Source: Saccharopolyspora ipomoeae (GTDB lineage Bacteria; Actinomycetota; Actinomycetes; Mycobacteriales; Pseudonocardiaceae). From it: a stretch of DNA of 64,000 bases. Numbering within the stretch: position 1 is the first letter of the stretch; every line of letters begins with the position of its first letter. The stretch spans positions 1-64,000 of the forward strand of contig NZ_JASAOF010000024.1 in the NCBI RefSeq assembly GCF_029952525.1. Direction: 5' to 3'. Position numbers and translations under genes: made by a program. Below, piece by piece: positions 16,401 to 24,643 of this stretch. Below the pieces are notes generated by a model, which worked only from the letters and a program-made list of their open reading frames with translations, had not been told where the DNA came from and did no database searches.

Positions 16401-17417
16401 TCAGCGCGGCTGCTCGGTCGCCGGGGCGCCGGGCTCGGTCGGCGTGTGCTGGCCCGCCGGGCTCCTGCCGACCTGCACCTGGCCCTTGACGCTGCCGGTC
16501 ACCGGGGCCAGGCCGCTGCCGTCGGGCAGCTGGGCGCTGAGCTTGCAGTTGACCTGCCGGGACCCCGCCGCCCAGCTCTGCTCGGTGAGGGTGTCCCAGT
16601 AGACGATCAGGCCCTTGTCCCTGGCGACGTCCGGGCCGCCCGCGTAGGCCGCGGTCAGCTCCTCGCACTTGGTGGCCAGGAAGCCGTCCTGGTCGTTCTC
16701 CGGCGGGTAGTCGCCCTGGAACTGGTCGGACAGGTTGATCACGCCGCTGAGCTCGACCGCGTGCGGGCGGGAGCAGTCCACCGGGTCCCAGACCTGCGTG
16801 CCGTTGATGCCCAGGCAGCGGCCCGCCGGGTAGACGTTCGACTGGTCCACCTTCGCGATCTCGCCGGTGATCGGGAACAGCTTCCCGGACGGTCCCGGCT
16901 GCTGCAGCCCGCAGTGCAGGGTGCGGTCGCCGTCGGCCCAGCCGTCCTGGCTCGGGGTGAAGGCGCCGACGGTGAAGCGGCCCTCCTCGTCGTACCGGCC
17001 GCCCAGGTACTGGTCGGAGACCTCGATGCAGCGCTGCTGCTTGATCTGCTGCCACTGCTGGGTGCTCGGGAACGGCGCGGTCGGGCCGAACTCGCGCAGG
17101 TCGTACGGGCCGGTGACCTCGAACAGGTGCGGCTCGGCGCAGGTCACCTTGCGGATGTCGGCGGCGTCCGCCTCGGTCCAGTTCAGGCACTCACCGGCGC
17201 GCGTCTCGAAGACGACCTCGGGCGCGGGTGCTTCGCCGACCCCGGCGGGCCCGCTGGTCTTGCCGGACTCCATCGGCCAGTTCAGCAGGATGCTCACCGT
17301 GAGGATCAGCAGAGCGCCGATCGCCGCCGCGACCATCACCAGCTTGGCGTTGGGCGGCTTCTTCCGACCGGTTGCGGTCGTCCGATCGGGATTCGGGGTG
17401 CTTTCGGACCGGGCCAT
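16401..17417 (-). CDS. Septum-formation-family membrane protein
   Basis: The 338-residue protein has a basic cytoplasmic N terminus (TGRKKPPNAK), one membrane helix near 23-43 (LVMVAAAIGALLILTVSILL) and a Cys-containing extracytoplasmic domain with repeats of the type GECLNW...VTCAEPH and GRCLGING...VDCSRPH. This repeat is characteristic of the Septum_form domain in actinobacteria. I chose ATG 17417 (MARSES); a start nine bases upstream is possible. It is divergent from the ygiB-like gene. A cell-envelope role is likely, but a direct septal role is not shown by sequence. Confidence 0.82.
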   Translation of the reverse strand: MARSESTPNPDRTTATGRKKPPNAKLVMVAAAIGALLILTVSILLNWPMESGKTSGPAGVGEAPAPEVVFETRAGECLNWTEADAADIRKVTCAEPHLFEVTGPYDLREFGPTAPFPSTQQWQQIKQQRCIEVSDQYLGGRYDEEGRFTVGAFTPSQDGWADGDRTLHCGLQQPGPSGKLFPITGEIAKVDQSNVYPAGRCLGINGTQVWDPVDCSRPHAVELSGVINLSDQFQGDYPPENDQDGFLATKCEELTAAYAGGPDVARDKGLIVYWDTLTEQSWAAGSRQVNCKLSAQLPDGSGLAPVTGSVKGQVQVGRSPAGQHTPTEPGAPATEQPR

Positions 17418-17544
17418 CGAACACATGATGCCTGGCGCGCGTGTGCGCTGCGCGCAGTCCGCGCCGGAAACGGAGCGGAAAGGAACGCATTCGTTGCCGG
17501 TTGCGTCACTTCTTTGAGTAGTGTGGCGGCTGGGAGTAGGGGCG

Positions 17545-18219
17545 ATGACGGAGAACAAGCCAGTGTCTGACAACGGAAGACCTCAGGGGGACGACTCGTT
17601 CCCCGACGAGCCGACCCAGCAGGTCCCTGCGGACGCTCAGGGCAGCATCCGCTACCAGGACCCGCAGAGCACGACGCCGCGCGAGCCCACGCTGGCCGAG
17701 CAGAAGGCCCGGCAGATGGCGGAGCAGCGCCGCGCCGACGCCGAGCGCGCCGAGCAGGCCGCGGCCGCCGCGAAGACCGCCAAGCGCCGGAAGATGATGA
17801 TCGGCGGCGGTGCGACCGTCGGCGTCGTCGCCCTGGTGGCCGCGATGTACACGGCGTCGGAGGTCAGCGCCTCGGCGAACGCCGCGACCGAGTACTGCGC
17901 GACCGAGCAGAACGGTCAACCGGGTGTGCGCGACCAGGACGACTACTGCGACGAGAACTACGTCACCAGCCACGGCGGTCACGTCAGCGGCGGCATGTTC
18001 TTCATGCCGATCTTCCTGCCCGGCGGTGGCATCGGGGGCTACAACTCGTACCGGTACGCCTACACGCCGGCGGGGACGGCCGCGCCGCCGATCGGCTCGC
18101 CCGCGACCGGGTCGACCTTCAACAAGCCGTCCGGCAGCACGGTGAAGAACACCAAGGGCTCGACCGTCCAGCGCGGCGGGTTCGGGATCTCCAGCAAGTC
18201 CGGTAGCAGCGGGAGCTGA
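17545..18219 (+). CDS. YgiB-like membrane-anchored protein
   Basis: The 224-residue protein has a charged, Ala/Glu/Arg-rich N-terminal coiled-coil region (about 50-85), one membrane helix near 88-108 and a low-complexity outer domain. GGMFFMPIFLPGG near 151 and the C-terminal RGGFGISSKSG match the layout of E. coli YgiB (GSFWMPL, RGGFG). Two Cys lie in EYCATEQ and DYCDENY. The next gene, five bases away, is the YgiC-like synthetase, which strengthens the assignment. The ATG at 17545 follows GGAGTAGGGGCG. Function is unknown even in E. coli. Confidence 0.7.
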   Translation: MTENKPVSDNGRPQGDDSFPDEPTQQVPADAQGSIRYQDPQSTTPREPTLAEQKARQMAEQRRADAERAEQAAAAAKTAKRRKMMIGGGATVGVVALVAAMYTASEVSASANAATEYCATEQNGQPGVRDQDDYCDENYVTSHGGHVSGGMFFMPIFLPGGGIGGYNSYRYAYTPAGTAAPPIGSPATGSTFNKPSGSTVKNTKGSTVQRGGFGISSKSGSSGS

Positions 18220-18223
18220 ACGA

Positions 18224-19390
18224 GTGAAGCGCAAGACCGGGGCCCGGCGCCCGGACTGGCAGTCGAAGGTCGAAGAGCTCGGGCTCGTGTTCGGGACCCC
18301 GGCGCGCGCCGCCGACGGCAGCAACCGGCCCTACTGGGACGAGAGCGTGCACTACGAGTTCAGCCTCGACGAGGTCCTCTCGCTGGAGGCCGACGTCGAG
18401 CTGCTGCACTCGATGTGCCTGGACGCCGTCGACCACGTGATCACCACCGAGCGGTACAAGGACTTCGGCATCGCCGAGTGGGTGTGGCCGCACATCGCCG
18501 AGTCCTGGCGGCGCCACGACCCGCACCTCTACGGGCGCTTCGACCTGCGCTACGACGGGTCGGGCCCGGCGAAGCTGCTGGAGTACAACGCCGACACGCC
18601 GACCTCCTTGCTGGAGGCCGCGGTCGTGCAGTGGCACTGGCTCACCGAGGTCCACGAGGGCGACGACCAGTGGAACTCCATCCACGAGAAGCTCGTGGAG
18701 CGCTGGGGCGAGATCAAGCCGCAGCTGGCCACCAACGAGGTGCACTTCACCTGGTCCGGCCAGGAGCACACCGGTGAGGACAACATCACCGCCGCCTACC
18801 TGCAGGAGACCGCCGCCGAGGCCGGGCTGAACACGGTCGGGCTGGCGATCGAGGAGATCGGCTGGGACAGCCTGCTGGAGCGCTTCGTCGACCTCGAAGA
18901 GGCGCCGATGAACTCCGTCGCCAAGATCTACCCGTGGGAGTGGATGGTCGACGACGAGTTCGGCAAGCACGCGGTGAACACGCTGCCCGCGACGCAGTGG
19001 GTCGAGCCGCTGTGGAAGATGCTGCTGTCGAACAAGGCGCTGCTGGCGATCCTCTGGGAGATGCACCCCGGTCACCCGAACCTGCTGCCGACCTACCTGG
19101 ACCAGCCCGGGCTGCTCACCGAGTACGTGCGCAAGCCGCGGCTCGGGCGCGAGGGCAACAACATCACCATCGCCGCGCCCGGCTGGGAGACCGAGACGGG
19201 CGGTTTCTACGGCGAGGAGGGCTACGTCTACCAGGCGTTCGACCCGCTTCCCGAGTTCGACGGGATGCGGCCGGCGCTGGGCGCGTGGGTCGTCGGCGAC
19301 GAGTCCGCGGGGCTCGGGATCCGGGAAACCGCTGGTCTGATCACCGATGACGGAGCCGCCTTCGTCCCCCACCGGATTCCGCAGGGGTAG
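18224..19390 (+). CDS. Glutathionylspermidine-synthase-fold amide ligase (YgiC-like)
   Basis: The 388-residue protein is the ATP-grasp synthetase domain only, without the amidase domain of E. coli GspSA. Family landmarks are LLEYNADTPTSLLEA near 118, an ATP/Mg region around VAKIYPWEWMV near 234 and the C-terminal LGAWVVGDESAGLGIRE. Such stand-alone ligases should join a carboxylate to an amine with ATP; because actinomycetes use mycothiol instead of glutathione, the true substrate is likely different. The start is GTG 18224 (VKRKTG), four bases after the ygiB-like stop. Confidence 0.85.
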   Translation: MKRKTGARRPDWQSKVEELGLVFGTPARAADGSNRPYWDESVHYEFSLDEVLSLEADVELLHSMCLDAVDHVITTERYKDFGIAEWVWPHIAESWRRHDPHLYGRFDLRYDGSGPAKLLEYNADTPTSLLEAAVVQWHWLTEVHEGDDQWNSIHEKLVERWGEIKPQLATNEVHFTWSGQEHTGEDNITAAYLQETAAEAGLNTVGLAIEEIGWDSLLERFVDLEEAPMNSVAKIYPWEWMVDDEFGKHAVNTLPATQWVEPLWKMLLSNKALLAILWEMHPGHPNLLPTYLDQPGLLTEYVRKPRLGREGNNITIAAPGWETETGGFYGEEGYVYQAFDPLPEFDGMRPALGAWVVGDESAGLGIRETAGLITDDGAAFVPHRIPQG

Positions 19391-19425
19391 TCGGACCCGG
19401 CGCGGGGCGCGGGTTCCAGGCGGAC

Positions 19426-19439
19426 TACGCTGACCAGCT
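19426..19439 (+). promoter_or_regulatory. Probable -10 element of leaderless serS
   Basis: TACGCT at 19426-19431 lies eight bases before the GTG of serS, with no purine-rich ribosome site between. The position suggests a leaderless or near-leaderless mRNA. Confidence 0.4.
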
Positions 19440-20702
19440 GTGATCGACCTGAAGACGCTACGCGATGATCCGGAAGCGGTGCGCGCGTCGCAGCGCGCAC
19501 GTGGTGAGGACGCGTCCCTGGTGGACGCGCTGCTGTCCGCCGACGAGCGTCGCAGGTCCGCGGTGTCCCGGGCGGACAACCTGCGCGCCGAGCAGAAGCA
19601 GCTCGGCAAGCAGGTCGGCAAGGCCCAGGGCGAGGAGCGCGACGCGCTGCTGAGCCGGGCCAAGGAGCTGGCCGCGCAGGTCAAGGAGGCCGAGGCCGAG
19701 CAGGCCGAGACCGACGCCGAGCTGCTGCGCCTGCAGAAGGCGATCCAGAACGTCGTCGAGCCCGACGTGCCGCCGGGCGGCGAGGACGACTTCGCGGTGC
19801 TCAAGCACGTGGGCGTGCCGCCGGAGTTCGACTTCGAGGTCAAGGACCACCTGGAGATCGGCAACGCGCTCGGCGCGTTCGACATGGAGCGCGGGGCGAA
19901 GGTGTCCGGCGCCCGCTTCTACTTCCTCACCGGTGTCGGCGCGCAGCTGGAGCTCGCGCTGCTGAACATGGCTGCCGCGCAGGCCACCGCGGCCGGGTTC
20001 ACGCTGGTCGTGCCGCCGGTGCTGGTGCGCCCGGAGATCATGGACGGCACCGGGTTCCTCGGCGCGCACTCCAGCGAGGTGTACCGGCTGGAGGAGGACG
20101 ACGCCTACCTGGTCGGCACCTCCGAGGTCCCGCTGGCCGGGTACCACTCGGGCGAGATCCTGGACTTCGGCGACGGCCCGGCGCGCTACGCGGGCTGGTC
20201 GACGTGCTTCCGCCGCGAGGCCGGCTCCTACGGCAAGGACACCCGCGGCATCATCCGGGTGCACCAGTTCAACAAGCTGGAGATGTTCGTCTACTGCCGG
20301 GAAGAGGACGCCCGCGACGAGCACCAGCGGCTGCTGGCCTGGGAGGAGGAGATGCTGGCCAAGATCGAGGTGCCCTACCGGGTGATCGACACGGCGGCCG
20401 GTGACCTCGGTTCCAGCGCGGCCCGCAAGTTCGACTGCGAGGCCTGGGTGCCGAGCCAGCAGACCTACCGCGAGCTGACCTCGACGTCGAACTGCACGAC
20501 GTTCCAGGCGCGGCGGCTCAACACCCGCTACCGGGACGCCGAGGGCAAGACCCGCTTCGCGGCGACCCTCAACGGCACGCTGGCCACCACCCGCTGGATC
20601 GTGGCCATCCTAGAGAACCACCAGCAGCCCGACGGCTCCGTCCGGGTTCCCGAGGCCCTCCGCCCCTTCCTCGGCGGCCGCGAGGTCCTCGAACCGAAGT
20701 GA
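19440..20702 (+). CDS. serS: Seryl-tRNA synthetase
   Basis: The 420-residue class II synthetase charges tRNA-Ser with serine. An N-terminal coiled-coil arm (about 25-105, rich in Ala, Glu, Lys and Gln) grips the tRNA long arm. The catalytic domain has motif 2 ([21 protein letters not shown] near 258) and motif 3 ([15 protein letters not shown] near 378), with the serine-binding TSE of [10 protein letters not shown] near 225. Length is normal. The start is GTG 19440. A strong palindromic terminator follows at 20795. Confidence 0.98.
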   Translation: MIDLKTLRDDPEAVRASQRARGEDASLVDALLSADERRRSAVSRADNLRAEQKQLGKQVGKAQGEERDALLSRAKELAAQVKEAEAEQAETDAELLRLQKAIQNVVEPDVPPGGEDDFAVLKHVGVPPEFDFEVKDHLEIGNALGAFDMERGAKVSGARFYFLTGVGAQLELALLNMAAAQATAAGFTLVVPPVLVRPEIMDGTGFLGAHSSEVYRLEEDDAYLVGTSEVPLAGYHSGEILDFGDGPARYAGWSTCFRREAGSYGKDTRGIIRVHQFNKLEMFVYCREEDARDEHQRLLAWEEEMLAKIEVPYRVIDTAAGDLGSSAARKFDCEAWVPSQQTYRELTSTSNCTTFQARRLNTRYRDAEGKTRFAATLNGTLATTRWIVAILENHQQPDGSVRVPEALRPFLGGREVLEPK

Positions 20703-20743
20703 TTCCCCGGCCCCGGTGCTCCTTCCGGGTTCTGTTGGCATGT

Positions 20744-20775
20744 GGTGGGGAAGTTTTCATGAAAACTTCCCCACC
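20744..20775. repeat. Perfect 32-bp palindrome containing TTTTCATGAAAA
   Basis: The sequence reads the same on both strands from 20744 to 20775, centred on TTTTCATGAAAA and flanked by GGTGGGG/CCCCACC. It lies in the serS / HhH-GPD convergent junction. It is one of seven copies of the core in this window. Confidence 0.9.
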
Positions 20776-20794
20776 CACGAGAAGACCCGACACG

Positions 20795-20823
20795 AGAAGA
20801 CCCCAGGTGACCTGGGGTCTTCT
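20795..20823. terminator. Terminator after serS
   Basis: A perfect 14-bp inverted repeat (20795-20808 with 20810-20823) around a single G carries AAGACCCC/GGGGTCTT arms. It can end transcription from either side of this convergent junction. Confidence 0.75.
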
Positions 20824-20835
20824 TCGTATTTCGAC

Positions 20836-20849
20836 GTTTTCATGAAAAC
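20836..20849. repeat. Second TTTTCATGAAAA palindrome at the serS junction
   Basis: GTTTTCATGAAAAC is a 14-bp perfect palindrome six bases before the stop of the minus-strand HhH-GPD gene and 92 bases from its partner at 20744. Confidence 0.85.
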
Positions 20850-20855
20850 TGCGCG

Positions 20856-21485
20856 TCACCCCACGGCTGAGGCGAGGCTGCGGTCGAGGGTGGTGCGCAC
20901 CAGGGCCGCGGCGAGTCTGGCGAGGTCGTGGCCCTCGACGAGGTCGGCGAGAGCGTCCGGGTCGGTGGGCAAACCGAGCTTCTTGGCGCCGCTGAGCGCC
21001 TTGGAGTCGAAGTAGGGGCGCAGCTCCGGCCAGACGAGCTGGGCTTCGCGGCAGAAGATGTCGGCGCCGACCGGGCCCAGGCGCGGGAGGTCCATGAGCA
21101 GGGTGCGCATCTGCTCGGGATCCCCATCGGCCTTGGCGCGCAGTTTCCGCAGGTCGCCGTGGTACTGGTCGAGGATCTTCTCGGCGCCCCGGCCCAGGGC
21201 GGTCGAGGTGCTCTCGTCGTAGCGCCGGTAGTGGGCGCGTCCGAGGGCGTCGACGCGCTGCTGCCAGGTGGCGTCGAACATCTTCTGGGGGCTGTTCCAC
21301 TGCGCCAGCTCGCGGGCGGCGTCCACCGCGATCTCGGCCTTGATCCGCGTGGACAGCAGCACCGACAGCACCACGAGCCGGTACAGCGGCGAGGGCTTGT
21401 CGGCCAGCTTGATGCCGGCTTCGGACGCGTAGCTCGTGCCGCCCTCGTCGAGCAGCGCCTGCACCTTCTCGCGCATCGACACCAT
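20856..21485 (-). CDS. HhH-GPD-fold (endonuclease III-like) protein
   Basis: The 209-residue protein resembles the helix-hairpin-helix DNA glycosylase fold: LSVLLSTRIKAEIA near 43, a hairpin-like LPRLGPVGADIF near 139 and PELRPYFDSKA near 158, where the Asp would be the conserved GPD acid. The HhH lysine of bifunctional EndoIII enzymes is Val (GPVGAD) and the iron-sulfur Cys cluster is absent, so it could be a monofunctional or inactive relative. The ATG at 21485 has GGAGGT seven bases upstream, which decides between it and a Met three codons later. It is convergent with serS across palindromes. Confidence 0.72.
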   Translation of the reverse strand: MVSMREKVQALLDEGGTSYASEAGIKLADKPSPLYRLVVLSVLLSTRIKAEIAVDAARELAQWNSPQKMFDATWQQRVDALGRAHYRRYDESTSTALGRGAEKILDQYHGDLRKLRAKADGDPEQMRTLLMDLPRLGPVGADIFCREAQLVWPELRPYFDSKALSGAKKLGLPTDPDALADLVEGHDLARLAAALVRTTLDRSLASAVG

Positions 21486-21537
21486 CGTCACCACCTCCTT
21501 GCCGTGGACGGATACCCACGTCCCGGAGGCGGCACAC

Positions 21538-22410
21538 CTACAGCTCGGGCAGGACCTCCGAGGCGATCTCCTCCACCGTGGACTCCGAGCCCTGGTAGGG
21601 GCTGTCGGGGCGGGGCCAGTGGGTGATGACGTCGGTGAAGCCGAGCTCGTCGGCGCGGCCCACCACGTCGCGGAAGTGCTCCACACTGGACAGCGAGAAC
21701 GTCGGCGCCGCGTCGACCTGCAGGTACCGGTCGACCTTCTGCGGGTCGCGGCCCTGCTGGTGGCAGACGTCGGTGAAGCGCAGCGACAGCTCCGCGACCG
21801 CGCGCCACCAGCTCTCCACGTCGTCCCCGCCGCGCCCGGTCGTCACCCAGCCCTGGCCGTACTGGGCGGCCAGCTCCATCGAGCGGGTTCCGTTGGCGGC
21901 CATCACGAACGGCATCCGCGGCAGCTGCACGCAGCCGGGCGCGCGCCGCGCCTGCACCGCCGAGTAGTACGTGCCGTCGTAGTCGGTGACGTCGAAGCGC
22001 AGCACGTGGTCGAGCAGCTCGACGAACTCGGCGAAGCGGTCGGAGCGCTCGGCCGCGGTCAGCTCGGGCTGTCCCAGCACGGACGCGTCGAACCCGGTGC
22101 CGCCCGCGCCGATGCCGAGGGTGATGCGGCCGTCGGCGATGTCGTCGAGGGCGGTCAGCTCGCGGGCGAAGTGCACCGGGTGCCGGAAGTTCGGGGAGGC
22201 GACCAGCGTGCCGAGCCGGATCGTCGAGGTGACGGTGGCGGCGGCGGTCAGCGTGGGCACGGCGTCGTACCAGGCCTTGTCCACCAGGGAGCGCCAACCG
22301 AGGTGGTCGTAGGTCCAGGCGTGGGCGAAGCCGTACTCCTCGGCCATCCGCCAGAGCGGCTCCGCGGCCCACCACCGGTGTTCGGGCAAGATCACGATCC
22401 CAACGCGCAC
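21538..22410 (-). CDS. LLM-class flavin/F420-dependent oxidoreductase
   Basis: The 290-residue protein is a TIM-barrel of the luciferase-like monooxygenase family, which in actinobacteria usually uses F420 or FMN. Typical blocks are VRVGIVILPEHRWW at the start, IRLGTLVASPNFRHPV near 65, GRITLGIGAGGTGFD near 94 and the C-terminal ELGFTDVITHWPRP. The start is GTG 22410; upstream residues are not conserved. It is divergent from the HAD hydrolase. The substrate is unknown. Confidence 0.85.
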   Translation of the reverse strand: MRVGIVILPEHRWWAAEPLWRMAEEYGFAHAWTYDHLGWRSLVDKAWYDAVPTLTAAATVTSTIRLGTLVASPNFRHPVHFARELTALDDIADGRITLGIGAGGTGFDASVLGQPELTAAERSDRFAEFVELLDHVLRFDVTDYDGTYYSAVQARRAPGCVQLPRMPFVMAANGTRSMELAAQYGQGWVTTGRGGDDVESWWRAVAELSLRFTDVCHQQGRDPQKVDRYLQVDAAPTFSLSSVEHFRDVVGRADELGFTDVITHWPRPDSPYQGSESTVEEIASEVLPEL

Positions 22411-22516
22411 GGGTAGACGGTACTGGTAGCGCGTCTGACGTTTCGACCCGATCAGGTGACGAACATCCCGTCGGGAGCTCACCAGCGATGATGTCCGGAT
22501 TCGCGGCGTGGCGGGC

Positions 22517-23341
22517 ATGATGGACGGCGTGCGTGAACCTGGCCTGGTGGCATCGGACGTGGACGGAACCCTGCTCGACCCGAAGGAGGAGGTCTCCGGC
22601 CGCACCGCGGCGACGGCGGGCAGGGTGATCGCATCCGGAACGCCGTTCGTGCTGGTCACCGGTCGTCCGCCGAGGTGGATGCCGCGCATCGTCGCCGCCC
22701 TGGGGGTTTCCGGGATCGCGGTGTGCGCCAACGGTGCGGTCACCTACGACACCGCCGCCGACCGGGTGCTGCACAGCCACGACATCGATCCGGTGACGCT
22801 GCACGACGTGGTGCGCGAGCTGCGGCGGGAGCTGGGCAGCTGCGCGTTCGCGGTCGAGCGCGCGACCCGCAGCGCCCGCGACGACCTGCGCGAGCAGTTC
22901 CTCGCCGAGGCCGACTTCCACCGCAACTGGATGAACACCGACATCCGCGTCGCGCCGACCGACGAGCTGACCGGCAAGCCGGCGATGAAGCTGCTGGTGA
23001 TGCACCCGGGTCTGACCAGCGGGGAGCTCGCGGCGGCGACGCAGGAGATCATCGGTGATCAGCTGCGGTCGACGTACTCGACGGACTCGGGCCTGATCGA
23101 GCTCTCGGCGCCGGGCGTGGACAAGGCCTCCGGCCTGGCCGCCGCGGCCGCCGAGCTCGGCATCGCGCGGTCGGAGGTGATCGCCTTCGGCGACATGCCC
23201 AACGACGTCCCGATGCTCACCTGGGCCGGGCACGGCGTGGCGATGCGCAACGCGCACCCGGACGCCCTCGCCGCGGCCGACGAGGTCACCGCTTCCAACG
23301 CCGAGGACGGCGTCGCGCAGGTCCTGGAGCGCTGGTGGTGA
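22517..23341 (+). CDS. Cof-type HAD-superfamily phosphatase
   Basis: The protein of about 274 residues has all four HAD motifs: DVDGTLLD (nucleophile Asp), VTGRPP, a Lys in KPAMKLLV and GDMPNDVPML, with the C2-type cap domain between motifs 2 and 3 typical of Cof proteins. These act on sugar phosphates, FMN or similar small substrates. The start is uncertain among GTG 22508, ATG 22517, ATG 22520 and GTG 22529; none has a strong ribosome site. Its stop TGA lies inside the left arm of a long inverted repeat. Confidence 0.87.
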   Translation: MMDGVREPGLVASDVDGTLLDPKEEVSGRTAATAGRVIASGTPFVLVTGRPPRWMPRIVAALGVSGIAVCANGAVTYDTAADRVLHSHDIDPVTLHDVVRELRRELGSCAFAVERATRSARDDLREQFLAEADFHRNWMNTDIRVAPTDELTGKPAMKLLVMHPGLTSGELAAATQEIIGDQLRSTYSTDSGLIELSAPGVDKASGLAAAAAELGIARSEVIAFGDMPNDVPMLTWAGHGVAMRNAHPDALAAADEVTASNAEDGVAQVLERWW

Positions 23342-23409
23342 CAGTTTTAGCCATAATTGTCCGGGCATAACGGACATGATCATGGTGCAGTTATGGCTAA
23401 AACCGTCAC
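23338..23409. terminator. Long bidirectional terminator-like inverted repeat
   Basis: Arms 23338-23356 and 23391-23409 pair over 19 bp with one mismatch (AGTTTTAGCCATAA/TTATGGCTAAAACC). A smaller GTCCG/CGGAC hairpin and a CATGATCATG palindrome lie inside. It spans the HAD stop codon and ends ten bases before the amidase stop, so it can end both genes. Confidence 0.75.
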
Positions 23410-23418
23410 CTCGCGACC

Positions 23419-24510
23419 TCAGGGGCGACCGGAGCGCTGGGCGTCGGCGGCCTGGGCTCGGATGGCGCCGAGCTGGTCGTAGCCGCGCTTGCCCGGGCAG
23501 GCCGTGTAGGCGGCGTCGCGGTGGCCGAAGATCGTCGGCAGCGAGACCTCCTGCCCCGCCGGGTACTTCGAGCCCTCCGGGGCCTCGGAGACCAGGCGCG
23601 TGGAGCCGTCGGCGGGCACGCCCGCGGTGTCGAGCTTCCAGGCGGCCATCTCGGCCACCGAGCGCACCGTCTCCGGTGTCGGGGTGACACCGTCGTAGTT
23701 GCCCATCATCGAGATGCCGAAGGTGTTGCGGTTGAACCCGCGCACGTGGCCGCCGATCACGTCGCCCGCCAGACCGCCGGTGCGGCCCTCGAAGACGGTG
23801 CCGCACTTGTCGACCAGCGCGTGGTAGCCGATGTCGCCCCAGCCCAGCTCGACCGCGTGGTACTGGTAGATCCCGCGCACCAGCTCGGCGGACCGGTCGC
23901 AGGTGTAGTCGTTGGTGCCCGCGGTGTGGTGCACGACGGCGGCCTTGGTGGTGGTCGGCTCGACCGGCCAGGTCATCTTCGACTCGTCGGCGCCCCACTG
24001 CGCCCGGGTCACCACCGGCGGCATGCCCGCCTGCTGCGCCGAGATCTGCGGTGGCGCCGAGATCTGGGGTGGCGGCGAGACCTGGGGTGACGGGGCACCT
24101 TCGGCGGGGTCGATGCCGACGAAGTTCAGCTGGTCGGTGATGTCCTCGCCTCGGCTGCTGGCGCGGACCTGCGCGTCGGTGCTGCGCCCGGTCCACATCG
24201 GTTCGCTGCCGCCGTCCTCGGTGTCCAGCCGCGTCCACGGGCCCCAGCCCTCGCCCTCGCGCACGCGGACCTCGATGTGGTCGGGTGCCCGGCCCTTCCA
24301 GGTGAGCCCGAGCATGTCGAAGGGCTTGTCGCTGCGCACCTCGCGGACCGAGGAGCGGTCGCGGGCGGTGTCGCGCAGCGGGATGTGCACGGTCTGCGTC
24401 CCGGGTTCGGGGGTGGTTTCGGCGACGCCGGACGGTCCCGTGATCGGCAGTACGGCCAGGGTCAGCAGCGCGGCGGCTACCAGCCGCGGGCGCGTGGACC
24501 GAGAACGCAT
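23419..24510 (-). CDS. Secreted N-acetylmuramoyl-L-alanine amidase (PGRP type)
   Basis: The 363-residue precursor has a Sec signal (residues 1-30, RSRSTRPRLVAAALLTLAVLP, ending near GVA), an unknown N-terminal domain, a Pro-rich linker of PQIS/PQVS repeats near 145-160 and a C-terminal amidase_2/PGRP domain. Zinc and catalytic residues are visible: His in VVHHTAGTNDY, Tyr in DIGYHALV, His in FGHRDA and Cys in ACPGKRG. It should cut the lactyl-Ala bond of peptidoglycan. ATG 24510 begins the signal peptide. Rv3811 near glf in M. tuberculosis is a likely counterpart. Confidence 0.9.
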   Translation of the reverse strand: MRSRSTRPRLVAAALLTLAVLPITGPSGVAETTPEPGTQTVHIPLRDTARDRSSVREVRSDKPFDMLGLTWKGRAPDHIEVRVREGEGWGPWTRLDTEDGGSEPMWTGRSTDAQVRASSRGEDITDQLNFVGIDPAEGAPSPQVSPPPQISAPPQISAQQAGMPPVVTRAQWGADESKMTWPVEPTTTKAAVVHHTAGTNDYTCDRSAELVRGIYQYHAVELGWGDIGYHALVDKCGTVFEGRTGGLAGDVIGGHVRGFNRNTFGISMMGNYDGVTPTPETVRSVAEMAAWKLDTAGVPADGSTRLVSEAPEGSKYPAGQEVSLPTIFGHRDAAYTACPGKRGYDQLGAIRAQAADAQRSGRP

Positions 24511-24643
24511 GGGCGATACCTCGCTTCGGCTGGAGGGCGGGTGTCCTTTCTCGACACTCGCTTCCTGACGAAAATCGAGTATGGGTCCGGAAGCGATCAT
24601 TCGCCGCCCGGAACTCCCTTATGCCCGAATCCGAAGGGTGGAA

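Noticed and set aside
20744-20775. Palindrome as a simple intrinsic terminator
   Set aside because: A separate strong terminator lies at 20795, and the same core occurs elsewhere without a T-tract, so terminator alone does not explain it.
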